A stretch of 64,000 nucleotides of DNA from assembly GCA_003506435.1 (NCBI GenBank), contig DOAQ01000042.1, positions 62,001-126,000 on the forward strand, read 5' to 3'. Source of the stretch: Prolixibacteraceae bacterium (lineage in GTDB: Bacteria; Bacteroidota; Bacteroidia; Bacteroidales; Prolixibacteraceae). The notes under the pieces were generated by a model, which was not told the origin of the DNA, made no database searches, and was given only the letters and a program-made list of their open reading frames with translations. Of this stretch, positions 44,004-52,756 are shown one piece after another. The position numbers were made by a program, and so were the translations under genes. The number at the start of each line of letters is the position of its first letter. Position 1 is the stretch's first letter.

Positions 44004-45002
44004 ATGAATCTTTTCAAAACCATTATTTTGACAGGTGTTTTCTCCATCTTTTTGCTGACAAAGTTAGTTGCTCAATCGCCAGATAAATTTACGGTTGCAC
44101 AAGACGGAAGCGGCGATTTTAGAACAATACAGGAAGCCATTGATGCAACCAAAGCATTCCCAGACCAGCCAGTTACTATTCATATCCGGAATGGCATTTA
44201 CAAGGAAAAAGTACGCGTATACTCGTGGAATACCCGTTTAAAATTGCATGGTGAAAGTATGGAAGAAACAATTATCACTTTTGACGATTATTTTGACAAA
44301 ATAAACCGGGGACGAAACAGCACATTCCATACTTACACGTTGAAAGTGGAAGCCAACGATTTTATTGCTGAAAACCTGACCATTGAAAATTCGGCGGGTC
44401 CGGTTGGACAGGCCGTTGCGTTGCATGTGGAAGGCGATCGCTGTCAGTTCCTGAATTGCCGGATTATTGGCCACCAAGATACTTTGTATGCCGCAGGCGA
44501 GGGCAATCGGCAATATTTTCGAAATTGTTTCATTTCCGGTACCACCGATTTTATTTTCGGCGAATCAACTGCACTTTTCGAGAATTGCACGCTTTACAGC
44601 AAATCAAATTCCTATATAACTGCTGCCAGCACACCAAAAGACAAATCGTTCGGATATGTTTTCATGAACTGCAAACTCACTGCTGATCCGAATATCGATA
44701 AAGTTTTTCTCGGTCGTCCGTGGCGCGATTTTGCGCGGGTTGTTTTTCTGAACTGCGAAATGGGTAATCATATTTTATCTGAAGGCTGGTCGAACTGGTC
44801 GGGAACAGGAAGGGACAAAACAGCTTATTATGCGGAATACGGCAACACTGGTCCTGGAGCAAATACCGCCAAACGGGTTTCATGGGCAAAGATTCTGACA
44901 AAAAAAGAAGCTAAAAAATATACGATCGGAAACATTTTCAATACAGAAAATAAGCAATCAGAGTGGTACCCTGATTTATCAACCAATAATCTTCGGGAAT
45001 AA
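44004..45002 (+). CDS. pemA: Pectin methylesterase, carbohydrate esterase family 8
   Basis: A 332-residue secreted right-handed beta-helix enzyme with a signal peptide (about 1-23, KLVAQ). Conserved features are FTVAQDGSGDFRTIQEAID near the start, GQAVALHVEGDRC (Q136), the acid IIGHQDTLYAAGEGNRQYF (D159), the nucleophile GTTDFIFG (D182) and the arginine of the FLGRPWRDFARVVFLNC motif (R238). It hydrolyses methyl esters of homogalacturonan, giving polygalacturonate for the neighbouring PL10 lyase. It is the last gene of the pectin cassette and converges on the NlpC/P60 gene, with 5 bases between the stop codons. All catalytic positions look intact. Confidence 0.97.
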   Translation: MNLFKTIILTGVFSIFLLTKLVAQSPDKFTVAQDGSGDFRTIQEAIDATKAFPDQPVTIHIRNGIYKEKVRVYSWNTRLKLHGESMEETIITFDDYFDKINRGRNSTFHTYTLKVEANDFIAENLTIENSAGPVGQAVALHVEGDRCQFLNCRIIGHQDTLYAAGEGNRQYFRNCFISGTTDFIFGESTALFENCTLYSKSNSYITAASTPKDKSFGYVFMNCKLTADPNIDKVFLGRPWRDFARVVFLNCEMGNHILSEGWSNWSGTGRDKTAYYAEYGNTGPGANTAKRVSWAKILTKKEAKKYTIGNIFNTENKQSEWYPDLSTNNLRE

Positions 45003-45007
45003 ACTTA

Positions 45008-45790
45008 TTACAGCACCCGCTTCATTACCCGCATTTTATGTGAGTACTGCCGGGTATCGACATTAAAAATGCCGAACTGGTCAACATTGTCAATACGTAC
45101 CTTTCCTGAAGCATGAATAATTTTATTCTTTGCCCAAATAATCCCGACATGCACAATGTTTCCTTCGTCATCGTCGAAAAAAGCAAGATCGCCGGGCAAT
45201 GCTTCCTCCACAAAACTGAAAACAGTACCCACATGAACCTGCAAACTGGCCTCCCGGGGCAGTTTCACTCCAACCATTTTGTAAATTACCTGCACAAAAC
45301 CGGAACAATCGACCCCAAAAGGGGAACGTCCCCCCCACAAATAGGGCGCATTAAAGTATTTCAATGCCTGATCGATGATCAGTTTACGCGAATTCTTTGG
45401 CGAATGATACGTAAAATTACCATCCATTTTATATTTATCCTTCACCAGCGAAAACTCCTTTTTATAGGGTCTCCAGCATGGCAAACTGCTGCCGGCAACA
45501 ATCATTACATTTTGTTCCGGGTTTACCGGGATCAAATTAAAAATGTCGGTACTCACAGCAACCGGCATCCGTTCAATCTTCTGAAAGATACGATCCTGAA
45601 TTGGCGTGATCATTTTTAAATCAACCCATCCTTCGTATCCGTCGTATGCCAGTTTCACCCGGCACCAGCCAAGCATTTGCTCAAAAACTTCAAAATGTTC
45701 TCCGAACAATATCTGGGTAACCATTTCACTTTTTTCGGAAGGTTCTTTTCTGACGGGGATAATACTTAAACCGGAAATGCCGTACTGCAT
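45008..45790 (-). CDS. NlpC/P60 family peptidase with SH3-like domain
   Basis: A 260-residue protein. N-terminal bacterial SH3-like region (about 1-65, IIPVRKEPSEKSEMVTQILFG and GWVDLKM) followed by an NlpC/P60 cysteine peptidase domain from about 135: YLWGGRSPFGVDCSGFVQVIYKM (C162), LPGDLAFFDD, and IVHVGIIWA (H214). This fold cleaves peptide bonds in peptidoglycan stem peptides, between gamma-D-Glu and the next residue. No clear signal peptide is seen, so it may act on imported muropeptides in the cytoplasm, like other Bacteroidota homologues. It converges on the pectin cassette and is divergent from the 7TM-HD gene. Confidence 0.93.
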   Translation of the reverse strand: MQYGISGLSIIPVRKEPSEKSEMVTQILFGEHFEVFEQMLGWCRVKLAYDGYEGWVDLKMITPIQDRIFQKIERMPVAVSTDIFNLIPVNPEQNVMIVAGSSLPCWRPYKKEFSLVKDKYKMDGNFTYHSPKNSRKLIIDQALKYFNAPYLWGGRSPFGVDCSGFVQVIYKMVGVKLPREASLQVHVGTVFSFVEEALPGDLAFFDDDEGNIVHVGIIWAKNKIIHASGKVRIDNVDQFGIFNVDTRQYSHKMRVMKRVL

Positions 45791-45874
45791 GGATAAATTC
45801 TTTATTTTTGAGTATCAAAGATAAAACTTAAACATTATTTTTAATCGTCGGTAAATATTCAATAAAAAGTATTT

Positions 45875-47941
45875 ATGAAAAAGTTATTAACCCGATTAGC
45901 TCAATATTACCACTACTTTTTCCTTGGTTTCGTATTCATCATTACCATTTTTCTTTTGTTCCTGATATTTCCCGGCGAAACCCGCTTTAAATACGAATTT
46001 CAGAAAGGTTCACCCTGGCGTCATTCGACCCTGATCGCCCCGTTCAATTTTGCAATCCTGAAATCGGACGCAACTATTGTTGCCGAAAAAGATTCCGTAA
46101 TAAAGAAGTACATTCCTTATTTCAAGTTGGACACAACCACCCAGCTCACCCAAATGAGGGAATTCGAAAAGGCATTTACATCTTTTTTTAATTTGGAGAA
46201 GAACAAACGTATTCCGGCAAAACTGAATAAAATTCCGGGGCTTCTGAACCAGCTTTACAGCGATGGAATTTTATCGAAATCGCCCGACACGTACACTGAA
46301 CTTTCCAAGGCAACCGAATTGATGATAGTGAAAGGCAATCAGGCTACGCGGCAACCAATTGAAAAAATTCACTCGCTAAAATCTGCATACCAGGCATTTA
46401 ACGACAGCATCCGCAAGTGGGCCGGCCCACTTTACGACGATTTTATGTCAATGGTAAACATTGATAATTATTTGGAAGAAAACCTGATTTATGATATTGA
46501 ACTAAACAATAGAGAAAAAGACGAATTGCTCGAATCGATGTCGCTGACCATGGGGGCTGTACAAGCAGGGGAACGCATCATTTTCGAAGGCGATTTGGTG
46601 GGACAGGAAGAATTGGTCATCCTCGAATCGCTGAAAAAAGCTTATGAAACCAAGCGTGGCGAAAACCTGGATTATTATTTGGTTATCGGCGGAAAAATAA
46701 TCCTTATCATTGGGTGCCTGCTGATCCTGTTCCTGTACCTTTTGTATTACCGTACTGAAATATTCTATCACAAGCGCCAGTTCAGTTTTATCTTTCTGAT
46801 GATTGTCCTTATGGTATTTCTTTCAGGGCTGGTAGTAAAAATGCAAATAGCCAATATTTACATGGTCCCGCTTGCTATTCTGCCCATTCTGGTACGCATA
46901 TTTTTCGATTCGCGAACGGCCACCTTTGCCTTGTTGGTCACCACCTTACTGATCGGATTTTTTGCACCCAACAACTACGAATATATTATTTTACAGATCA
47001 TTGCAGGAGTTGTAGCGGTATTCAGCCTTAACAAATTACAGAACCGGGCACATCTTGTCATCACGGCTTTCTGGGTTGCAGTTACGTATTCAATTATTTA
47101 CATTGCCATTTCGTTGATGCAGGAAGGCAATCTGGCTTCAGTAAAGTGGGCAGACCTGCAATGGTTTGGATACAATGCTGTTCTCATATTCCTTGCCTAC
47201 CCGCTTACATGGGTTTTCGAAAAAATATTTGGCTTTGTTTCCGACCTTACCCTGATGGAGCTTTCGAACACGAACCAACAGCCATTGCTTCGGAAACTGG
47301 CAGAAGAAGCGCCCGGTACTTTCCAGCACTCAATGCAGATCGCCAATCTGGCTGAAGAAGTAATCCACCGCATTGGAGGTAACCCGTTTTTGGTCAGGGC
47401 CGGAGCATTGTATCATGATATCGGTAAAATCAAGCGACCAGCTTTCTTCATTGAAAACCAGGCTGCCGGGATGAACCCACACGACCGTATCGACCCCAAA
47501 CGGAGTGCCGAAGTTATTATCGATCATGTGACCAATGGAGTACGGCTGGCCCGCAAATATGGCCTTCCCGAAGTTCTGATCGATTTTATTTCAACCCATC
47601 ACGGAACTACTCAGGCCACCTATTTCTACAAAACCTGGCAAAACGAAAACCCCGGGCAGGAAGTAAATACCGATGAATTCAGCTATCCGGGACCAGTGCC
47701 CACCAGCAAAGAATGTGCAGTAGTTATGCTCACCGACGGGATTGAAGCTGCCGCCCGCTCGTTAAAAGACAAAACCTATGAAAATTTACGGGACCTGATT
47801 GAAACTATGGTAAATAAGAAAATACAGGATGGACAGTTGAGAAATGCGGAACTGACTTTCAGGGATATCACTATTTTCAAGGAAACTGTATTCGAAAAAT
47901 TGAAGAACATTTATCACCTGCGCATTGAATATCCGAAATAA
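45875..47941 (+). CDS. 7TM-HD receptor-type phosphohydrolase (PgpH-like)
   Basis: A 688-residue membrane protein. An N-terminal segment (about 10-32) is followed by a large extracytoplasmic 7TMR-HDED region (about 40-270), about seven membrane helices (FLILGCLLILFLYLL and following, about 275-450) and a cytoplasmic HD domain with AGALYHDIGKIKRP (H514-D515), TFQHSMQIANLAEEV and LIDFISTHHGTTQATYF. PgpH-type proteins hydrolyse cyclic di-AMP, so control of that messenger is likely. A TATTTTTG element lies a short distance upstream of the start. Nothing suggests horizontal transfer here. Confidence 0.93.
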   Translation: MKKLLTRLAQYYHYFFLGFVFIITIFLLFLIFPGETRFKYEFQKGSPWRHSTLIAPFNFAILKSDATIVAEKDSVIKKYIPYFKLDTTTQLTQMREFEKAFTSFFNLEKNKRIPAKLNKIPGLLNQLYSDGILSKSPDTYTELSKATELMIVKGNQATRQPIEKIHSLKSAYQAFNDSIRKWAGPLYDDFMSMVNIDNYLEENLIYDIELNNREKDELLESMSLTMGAVQAGERIIFEGDLVGQEELVILESLKKAYETKRGENLDYYLVIGGKIILIIGCLLILFLYLLYYRTEIFYHKRQFSFIFLMIVLMVFLSGLVVKMQIANIYMVPLAILPILVRIFFDSRTATFALLVTTLLIGFFAPNNYEYIILQIIAGVVAVFSLNKLQNRAHLVITAFWVAVTYSIIYIAISLMQEGNLASVKWADLQWFGYNAVLIFLAYPLTWVFEKIFGFVSDLTLMELSNTNQQPLLRKLAEEAPGTFQHSMQIANLAEEVIHRIGGNPFLVRAGALYHDIGKIKRPAFFIENQAAGMNPHDRIDPKRSAEVIIDHVTNGVRLARKYGLPEVLIDFISTHHGTTQATYFYKTWQNENPGQEVNTDEFSYPGPVPTSKECAVVMLTDGIEAAARSLKDKTYENLRDLIETMVNKKIQDGQLRNAELTFRDITIFKETVFEKLKNIYHLRIEYPK

Positions 47942-48065
47942 AAAGATCCATGATCTGTCTAAAATGAAAAGATTATATCTGATTATATTTTCCGCCTTTT
48001 AAATCCAAACACGATATTTGATTCTCAATTTTGGAATTTGGGATTTTTGATCTGGTATTTGTTTT

Positions 48066-48278
48066 TTACCTGAGATCAAGTTTGGTTTGCGGGTCAGCAG
48101 GTTGTTGGTTCAGGTAATCACTCACGAGCTGATCGATGACCGGCAAACATTTGCCGCATGAAGTGCCCGCCCGCGTGTATTCCTGTATTTCTTCGGTTGA
48201 AACAGCTCCTTTTTTCAATACGGAAATGATTTCATCTTCCGTAACAAAATTACACATACATACCAGGCGGTTACTCAT
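48066..48278 (-). CDS. BFD-like [2Fe-2S]-binding protein
   Basis: A 70-residue protein with the four-cysteine pattern of bacterioferritin-associated ferredoxin and NifU/nitrite-reductase BFD domains: RLVCMCNFVTEDEI (C7, C9) and GTSCGKCLPVIDQL (C41, C44). It coordinates a 2Fe-2S cluster and passes electrons, classically to release iron from bacterioferritin. No bacterioferritin gene is nearby. It lies 30 bases downstream of the HD hydrolase on the same strand. Confidence 0.88.
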   Translation of the reverse strand: MSNRLVCMCNFVTEDEIISVLKKGAVSTEEIQEYTRAGTSCGKCLPVIDQLVSDYLNQQPADPQTKLDLR

Positions 48279-48307
48279 CGTCTCCTGATTTTTAACCTTG
48301 CTGAAAA

Positions 48308-49096
48308 CTATTCAACAAATTTGTTTTCAATAAAAAGTTTGATGGTCCGGTATGCATTAATAATCCCATCCTGTTTGGGCAAGGTATCGTATACTTTTTC
48401 GATGTACCTGTGCTGGTTCAGAATATTAAAAGAAGCTCTGAAATTAAGGTCGAATACCCACGACATTACCATCAGCCTGAAATCGTTCATGGTTTTCATA
48501 TCTTCCTTTTTAACAAGCTTTCCAATTTGAATAGCCTTAACAACTTTTTCGGAAACGGGGTTCAGGTCAGGCAGGTTGTACATGATCACTTTCATGTCGT
48601 CATTGCTTCTATCGCGAAATTGGTTGATAATCATGGCCCATAAATCCAATTTATCGGCATCACGAATCAACTGACAGAACAGTTGCATTTGTTCATCCTC
48701 CAGATTTGGCAACTGTATTTTTGAATGGTTTTGAATGGCCATTTTAATGATTTGTTGCGATATCTCATCCAACCCGGCAAAAAACGGAGCCTCGGTAACC
48801 GCAGCGACCGAAAGCAAGGCATGGTCTTCCGACTGTTCATCGTTGAATGTCCCGTATTTAGTGAACTGAAGAAAGCGTCCTGCATCGTGATAAAGGGCGA
48901 TCACCTCGGCAATCACTTTCTGCTCATCATTTAACGACAATGCTCCGGCAAGCTTTCCGGTATTTTCAACGACCCGCAACGTATGATTCTTTTTCAAATC
49001 AATACTTCTCTGAACATTCATATCATCCGACTTGTGTTTCAGATAATACGAATTGAAATAACTTCTTGCTTCTGTCAGAATATTTTCTGTTATCAT
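48308..49096 (-). CDS. HD-domain hydrolase
   Basis: A 262-residue cytoplasmic protein with an HD phosphohydrolase fold: H38 in LKKNHTLRVVENT, the H70-D71 pair in VIALYHDAGRFLQF, HALLSVAAV region and a later Asp in LIRDADKLDLWAMI. The family removes phosphate groups from nucleotides or related molecules using metal ions. The start codon (49096) lies within the antisense read-through of the recombinase frame, which shows that this is host DNA just left of the tRNA. It is upstream of the BFD-like gene. Confidence 0.88.
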   Translation of the reverse strand: MITENILTEARSYFNSYYLKHKSDDMNVQRSIDLKKNHTLRVVENTGKLAGALSLNDEQKVIAEVIALYHDAGRFLQFTKYGTFNDEQSEDHALLSVAAVTEAPFFAGLDEISQQIIKMAIQNHSKIQLPNLEDEQMQLFCQLIRDADKLDLWAMIINQFRDRSNDDMKVIMYNLPDLNPVSEKVVKAIQIGKLVKKEDMKTMNDFRLMVMSWVFDLNFRASFNILNQHRYIEKVYDTLPKQDGIINAYRTIKLFIENKFVE

Positions 49097-50951
49097 GACT
49101 AATTATTAGTGGTTCAAAAATATGTATTTTTTGAAACTGCCTTTCTAACTTTCGAAAGATAATTATTAACAATCGACTGCATAATGCTACACCGGGAAAA
49201 ATACAACCGGCACGATGTTGATAATTTTTTGGAACTGCAACTATGTTTTTAAACAAAAAGCAGTCATACAAACGAAGTTTTATTATTTTTGTGCCTCTAA
49301 AAATTGGAAACCGGTCCCATAGTTCAATGGATAGAATATCAGATTCCGGTTCTGACGATCCGGGTTCGAGTCCCAGTGGGATCACCAAAGCGGGGATTTT
49401 ATCAAGTTTGATAGAATCCCCTTTTTTTTGTCCCTTCAGAACCCTTGCTAATTCAGGGATTGGTGAAAAAAAAGTATTAATCCTTGAGGTTCGAACTAGG
49501 TCTAATTCGTGGTTATAGTAGATTCCTTCAGGAAACAGCAAATTCTGAAATGCCCTTTTACTGTTCAAATCACTGGAATCCCATAAAATAAAGGGACTCT
49601 GGCATATTTTTACAGCAAAATCAATCACTTTTTTGAGGTTCGAACTGTAACCACCTGCTCTGTCAAGTTCCTGCTCAATTTCAAAACACTCCTTTTCATA
49701 TTTTGGCCTGAACTTTTCATAAAGGCTTCGGTCTATTTCGCCAATTACAAACCTTTCTTCTATGGCATTCAATTTTTTTCTTGTTTCTGCCAGTTGGTTT
49801 TTTAAAGATTTGGCATTCTCCATTTGCGATTTGAAAAACACTGTCATCTGTTCTTCCAATTGCAGCTTAATAATATCAATCTCTTCCTTCCCGATTTGAA
49901 AAGCTTTTAACACATTCCGAAACAACTCATGCATCGCTTTGGCACTTCGGTTTACTTTGCATCCCTTGGTCCTGCATTTGTAGTAATATATTCCCTTCTT
50001 TTTTACCAAGTAACCAGTCATAGTCTGGCCACACTTATCGCATTTAGTGAATACTTTCAAGGGCAGGTTTTCATTATCCTTGTCATGGACAAAACCGTGA
50101 TTCCTCTTTTCCTGCCGGATGTTATGAACTGCCAGGAACAATTCCCTTGAAATTAATGGCTCATGCCGCCCTTCTATAATTTGTCCCGGAATCATCTTGC
50201 TGACAATAAGGCCGCAATAAAATGGGTTTAGGAACAACACATTCAACCGCTTTTCATTTAGGTTAACTCCTAATCTTTTCAGTCGCCGGGAAATCTCAAC
50301 ATTGGGCAGTTGATCATACGCCTTCCATTCAAACACTTTTTTGAGAATTTTACCTTCGTCATTAACAACCAGTTTGCGCTCCGTTGCTTTCCCTTTATTT
50401 AAGTCCTTATAACCTCGTGGAACAGCCCATACCCAATAGCCTTTAGATACTAACTCACGCATACCGGTAACCACTTTATCCCGTCTTAACTCATTGTCCA
50501 TTTGCCCGAAAAGGAACAATATCTTTTGCTGAAATGAACCTGAAGGAGTTCTCGGGTCAAGTTCCTGTGTGGTTGCCAAAGTAATAACCCCATATTTTTT
50601 CAATAAGTCATCAGCAATTGAAGCACCGTTAATACCAGAACGGGAGAAACGTTCATAAGAGTAAACGATTATATAGTTGATATTCTTTGTGCGCTTGACA
50701 AAGGTCAGCATCCGGTTGAACTCTTTACGGTCGTCGGTTTTGGCTGATTCATAAGTACCGCCAAAATACCCAACCACATTCAGCCCTTTCCTATCCGCAT
50801 ATATCTCACAATGCTTCTTCTGGGAAGCAAGGCTGGTATTGTCTTCCTGATCGGCTGATGATACCCGGGTATAAATAACAGCATTATTCCCCTCCTTAAA
50901 TTGTTTCGGAGCTTGAGGGGCAAATTGCTTAAAGAGGCTTAAATCATTCAT
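49023..50951 (-). CDS. Large serine recombinase (integrase); frame continues antisense through tRNA-Arg
   Basis: The 642-codon frame starts at 50951. The resolvase catalytic domain (about 22-165) shows AVIYTRVSSADQ with the nucleophile S31 and YSYERFSRSGINGASI; the recombinase domain follows (GYWVWAVPRGYKD), then a zinc ribbon (FTKCDKCGQTMTGYL, YYKCRTKGC) and a coiled coil (about 365-430). From about residue 505 on the frame reads the tRNA terminator, the tRNA (PLGLEPGSSEPES, antisense) and host DNA of the HD gene, so the last ~120 residues are probably not native. The protein would catalyse integration and excision. Adjacent to the tRNA 3' end, it marks the left edge of an integrated element. 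Confidence 0.9.
   Translation of the reverse strand: MNDLSLFKQFAPQAPKQFKEGNNAVIYTRVSSADQEDNTSLASQKKHCEIYADRKGLNVVGYFGGTYESAKTDDRKEFNRMLTFVKRTKNINYIIVYSYERFSRSGINGASIADDLLKKYGVITLATTQELDPRTPSGSFQQKILFLFGQMDNELRRDKVVTGMRELVSKGYWVWAVPRGYKDLNKGKATERKLVVNDEGKILKKVFEWKAYDQLPNVEISRRLKRLGVNLNEKRLNVLFLNPFYCGLIVSKMIPGQIIEGRHEPLISRELFLAVHNIRQEKRNHGFVHDKDNENLPLKVFTKCDKCGQTMTGYLVKKKGIYYYKCRTKGCKVNRSAKAMHELFRNVLKAFQIGKEEIDIIKLQLEEQMTVFFKSQMENAKSLKNQLAETRKKLNAIEERFVIGEIDRSLYEKFRPKYEKECFEIEQELDRAGGYSSNLKKVIDFAVKICQSPFILWDSSDLNSKRAFQNLLFPEGIYYNHELDLVRTSRINTFFSPIPELARVLKGQKKGDSIKLDKIPALVIPLGLEPGSSEPESDILSIELWDRFPIFRGTKIIKLRLYDCFLFKNIVAVPKNYQHRAGCIFPGVALCSRLLIIIFRKLERQFQKIHIFEPLIISHDNRKYSDRSKKLFQFVLSETQVG
49313..49387 (+). 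tRNA. tRNA-Arg (anticodon CCG)
   Basis: The cloverleaf folds well. Acceptor stem GGTCCCA/TGGGATC (one G-T), D arm around AGTTCAATGGATAGAAT, anticodon stem TCAGA/TCTGA enclosing a seven-base loop TTCCGGT with anticodon CCG, T arm CCGGG-TTCGAGT-CCCAG (one mismatch), discriminator A (49384) and an encoded CCA (49385-49387). CCG reads the CGG arginine codon. The gene is followed by a hairpin terminator, and the serine recombinase frame reads antisense through it, so its 3' end is the likely attachment site of the element to the right. Confidence 0.95.
49392..49429 (+). terminator. Intrinsic terminator of tRNA-Arg
   Basis: GGGGATTTTATCAA (49392-49405) pairs with TTGATAGAATCCCC (49408-49421), 14 pairs with one wobble, followed by eight T residues. 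On the other strand the same hairpin is part of the recombinase reading frame. Confidence 0.9.
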
Positions 50952-51027
50952 GGAGATAAATTGTTGTGTTAAAAATCAGGGATCACAGGGATAAAAATGC
51001 ACCTCAAATTTCAAACCAACTGGTATA

Positions 51028-51213
51028 TTATTTTTTCAAAAAGAGGGCTTTTAAAATCAGAAGGGCAAAGGTTTCCGCATTTTTAATTAGCAGCTGGTAA
51101 TCTTCGTCAGACAAATCCTTGTATTTGGGGACAAGTCGTAGTTTTTCCAAAGGCAATCTGCTTTTTACTCGTTCCGTTGCTTCCTCTATATTTCTGTTTT
51201 GCTTTTCCTCCAT
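51028..51213 (-). CDS. Small element-associated protein, unknown function
   Basis: A 61-residue protein (MEEKQNRNIEEATERVKSRL..., ending LLILKALFLKK) encoded 76 bases upstream of the serine recombinase on the same strand. It is charged and probably helical, with YKDLSDEDYQLLIKNAETFA in the middle. Its composition and position suggest a genuine small gene co-transcribed with the recombinase; a role as accessory factor or regulator of integration is only a guess. I do not recognise a named family. Confidence 0.6.
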   Translation of the reverse strand: MEEKQNRNIEEATERVKSRLPLEKLRLVPKYKDLSDEDYQLLIKNAETFALLILKALFLKK

Positions 51214-51479
51214 AGTATTGTGAAGCTGAACCCAGAAATCCTGATTCTGTTATTTCAGCTCCAACAAACCTATGGAATGCATTGATATATTGAAAAATAG
51301 TGGATAAACTGACCTAAAATGTCTGTATTTGTCCTCATTATTATTTTCGACATTCAAAGAATAAGTATTGTGTTTCGCTTTCAAAGAAATAAATTCAATG
51401 TTGCCATACCTCCAGCCCCTTCATTCCGGTCTTTCGTTCCTCACTCCCTGCATTCAGGAGCTTCCGGTATCCCGCGCAA

Positions 51480-51767
51480 GAGTAACTCCTTTATTTCGCT
51501 AAATCACCCTAACCCGGGTTGACCCGCTCATTCAATCGTTACACTTGCCTTTGCCCGCGCCATCAAAATTTTCAAATAAAGTTCCTGTGCTTCCGGTAAC
51601 TTCATTCCATACATTTCTCCGAATCCTTTCGGAACATTTCTATAATTCAGTAACCTTCAGCACCGCACACAAGAGTATATGCTTCATTTCACTTCGCTCG
51701 CCCTGCCTTGGGGCAGACCTCACTACTTTTCATTCTGCCTTTACACTTGCTTTTGCCCGCACGCCAT
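51480..51767. repeat. Imperfect direct repeat, two copies of about 85-95 bp
   Basis: Copy one (51480-51563) and copy two (51673-51767) both start GAGTA, pass through TTCGCT and end ACACTTGC(C/T)TTTGCCCGC followed by GCCAT. Matching is strongest at the two ends, and the middle is diverged. Confidence 0.5.
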
Positions 51768-52318
51768 AAAGATTTGGGAGAACGTTTAACGGCCTTTGAG
51801 GGAAAGGCGCTTTTAATTCCTCAAATCACATATATAAAAGTCTTTCTTTCTCCGTCGTACTATTTAAATCTGGTCTTTCCGCCCGGTGTTGCCGTTCTGA
51901 TGGCAAAGGTAAATCCGTGTTTTGAGGGTATGCAAATTCAAGCCTCCGGTTTTGCAGAAAATCTCCATCCTCCTTCGTCGGATAGTATTTTCTACAAAAA
52001 ACCTGCATACCCAAAACACTACCTTTTAAAGCCACCAAAACAACAACGACCGAGCCGATGGAAAGACGCATAACATTAAATGACAATGCTATGAAAAAGA
52101 AAAATGACAATAACTATTTTGAAAATGACCGTAACGAAAAACAAAACTCACTCGCCTCCGGAATCCGCATAAGTTAAGAGAAGGATTTCCTTTAATGATT
52201 CAGGAGTTTGTCAGATTAATCCAGTTGCCATTTTATTCGTTCCATCGTGTCCTTAGTAAGCCGTTCTGTTGTGTAAAACTTCTGACCAACAACTCTTTGT
52301 TGTTTCAAATGAATAGGT

Positions 52319-52358
52319 GTTTAAACATTTAAGCGTTTGAACGTTTACACATTTAAAC
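52319..52358 (+). repeat. Five tandem octamers, consensus RTTTAAAC (iteron-like)
   Basis: The units are GTTTAAAC, ATTTAAGC, GTTTGAAC, GTTTACAC and ATTTAAAC, consecutive and in register. All keep the TTT at positions 2-4 and the final C. Tandem short repeats of this type commonly bind replication, partition or regulatory proteins. Confidence 0.75.
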
Positions 52359-52647
52359 GCTAAATCAAACCAAGCTTTAATTATTGCTGTCATAAATTAT
52401 TGCCGATCTAAAACTGTTAAATCAATAATCATTTCAATGCTTAGTCCCTCAGTCTTTCATTTAAAAGATGAAATAACGCTATAATTATATCCCCGAATAT
52501 TCCTTGCATGGTTCCTTGATTCATTTCATCAGTCAGATTTTTAAGTAATTAATTCTCTATCCACCACTTTAACTTCAGTAAAAATTGGAACGAAACACCG
52601 ACCTTGAATCATGGAATTAGCATTAAAATTTACCAATGCTAAAAACA

Positions 52648-52756
52648 GTGTGCACAGGCACACGGCAAGTTGTGTTTTGAGGTCCTCAAAACGTTTTCAG
52701 TACCTGAAAACAACTTGCCCCGTTGGGGAAAATCACCCTCCGAAGTCGGTGATTTT
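52648..52756. other. Cluster of perfect hairpins (candidate oriT or structured RNA)
   Basis: Hairpin A: GTGTGC (52648-52653) with GCACAC (52658-52663). An outer stem GGCAAGTT (52664-52671) with AACTTGCC (52712-52719) encloses hairpin B, GTTTTGAGG (52674-52682) with CCTCAAAAC (52684-52692), and hairpin C, GTTTTCAG (52693-52700) with CTGAAAAC (52704-52711). Hairpin D: AAAATCACC (52729-52737) with GGTGATTTT (52748-52756), plus CCCC-GTT-GGGG at 52718-52728. All stems are perfect. The arrangement forms a three-way junction or cruciform, with hairpin D resembling a terminator. No coding frame crosses it. Confidence 0.85.

Noticed and set aside
49243..49518. Plus-strand frame across the tRNA
   Set aside because: It is formed by the tRNA and its terminator and is not a gene.
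51319..52073. Plus-strand frames of 67-121 codons in the element's non-coding region
   Set aside because: They are rich in Pro/Ser/Phe from CT-rich DNA, overlap the direct repeats and each other, and show no protein-like pattern.
51826..52110. 94-codon minus-strand frame with CRKYYPTKEDGDFLQ
   Set aside because: Parts look protein-like, but the N-terminus is hydrophobic low complexity and I cannot name a family. It is mentioned only within the region description.
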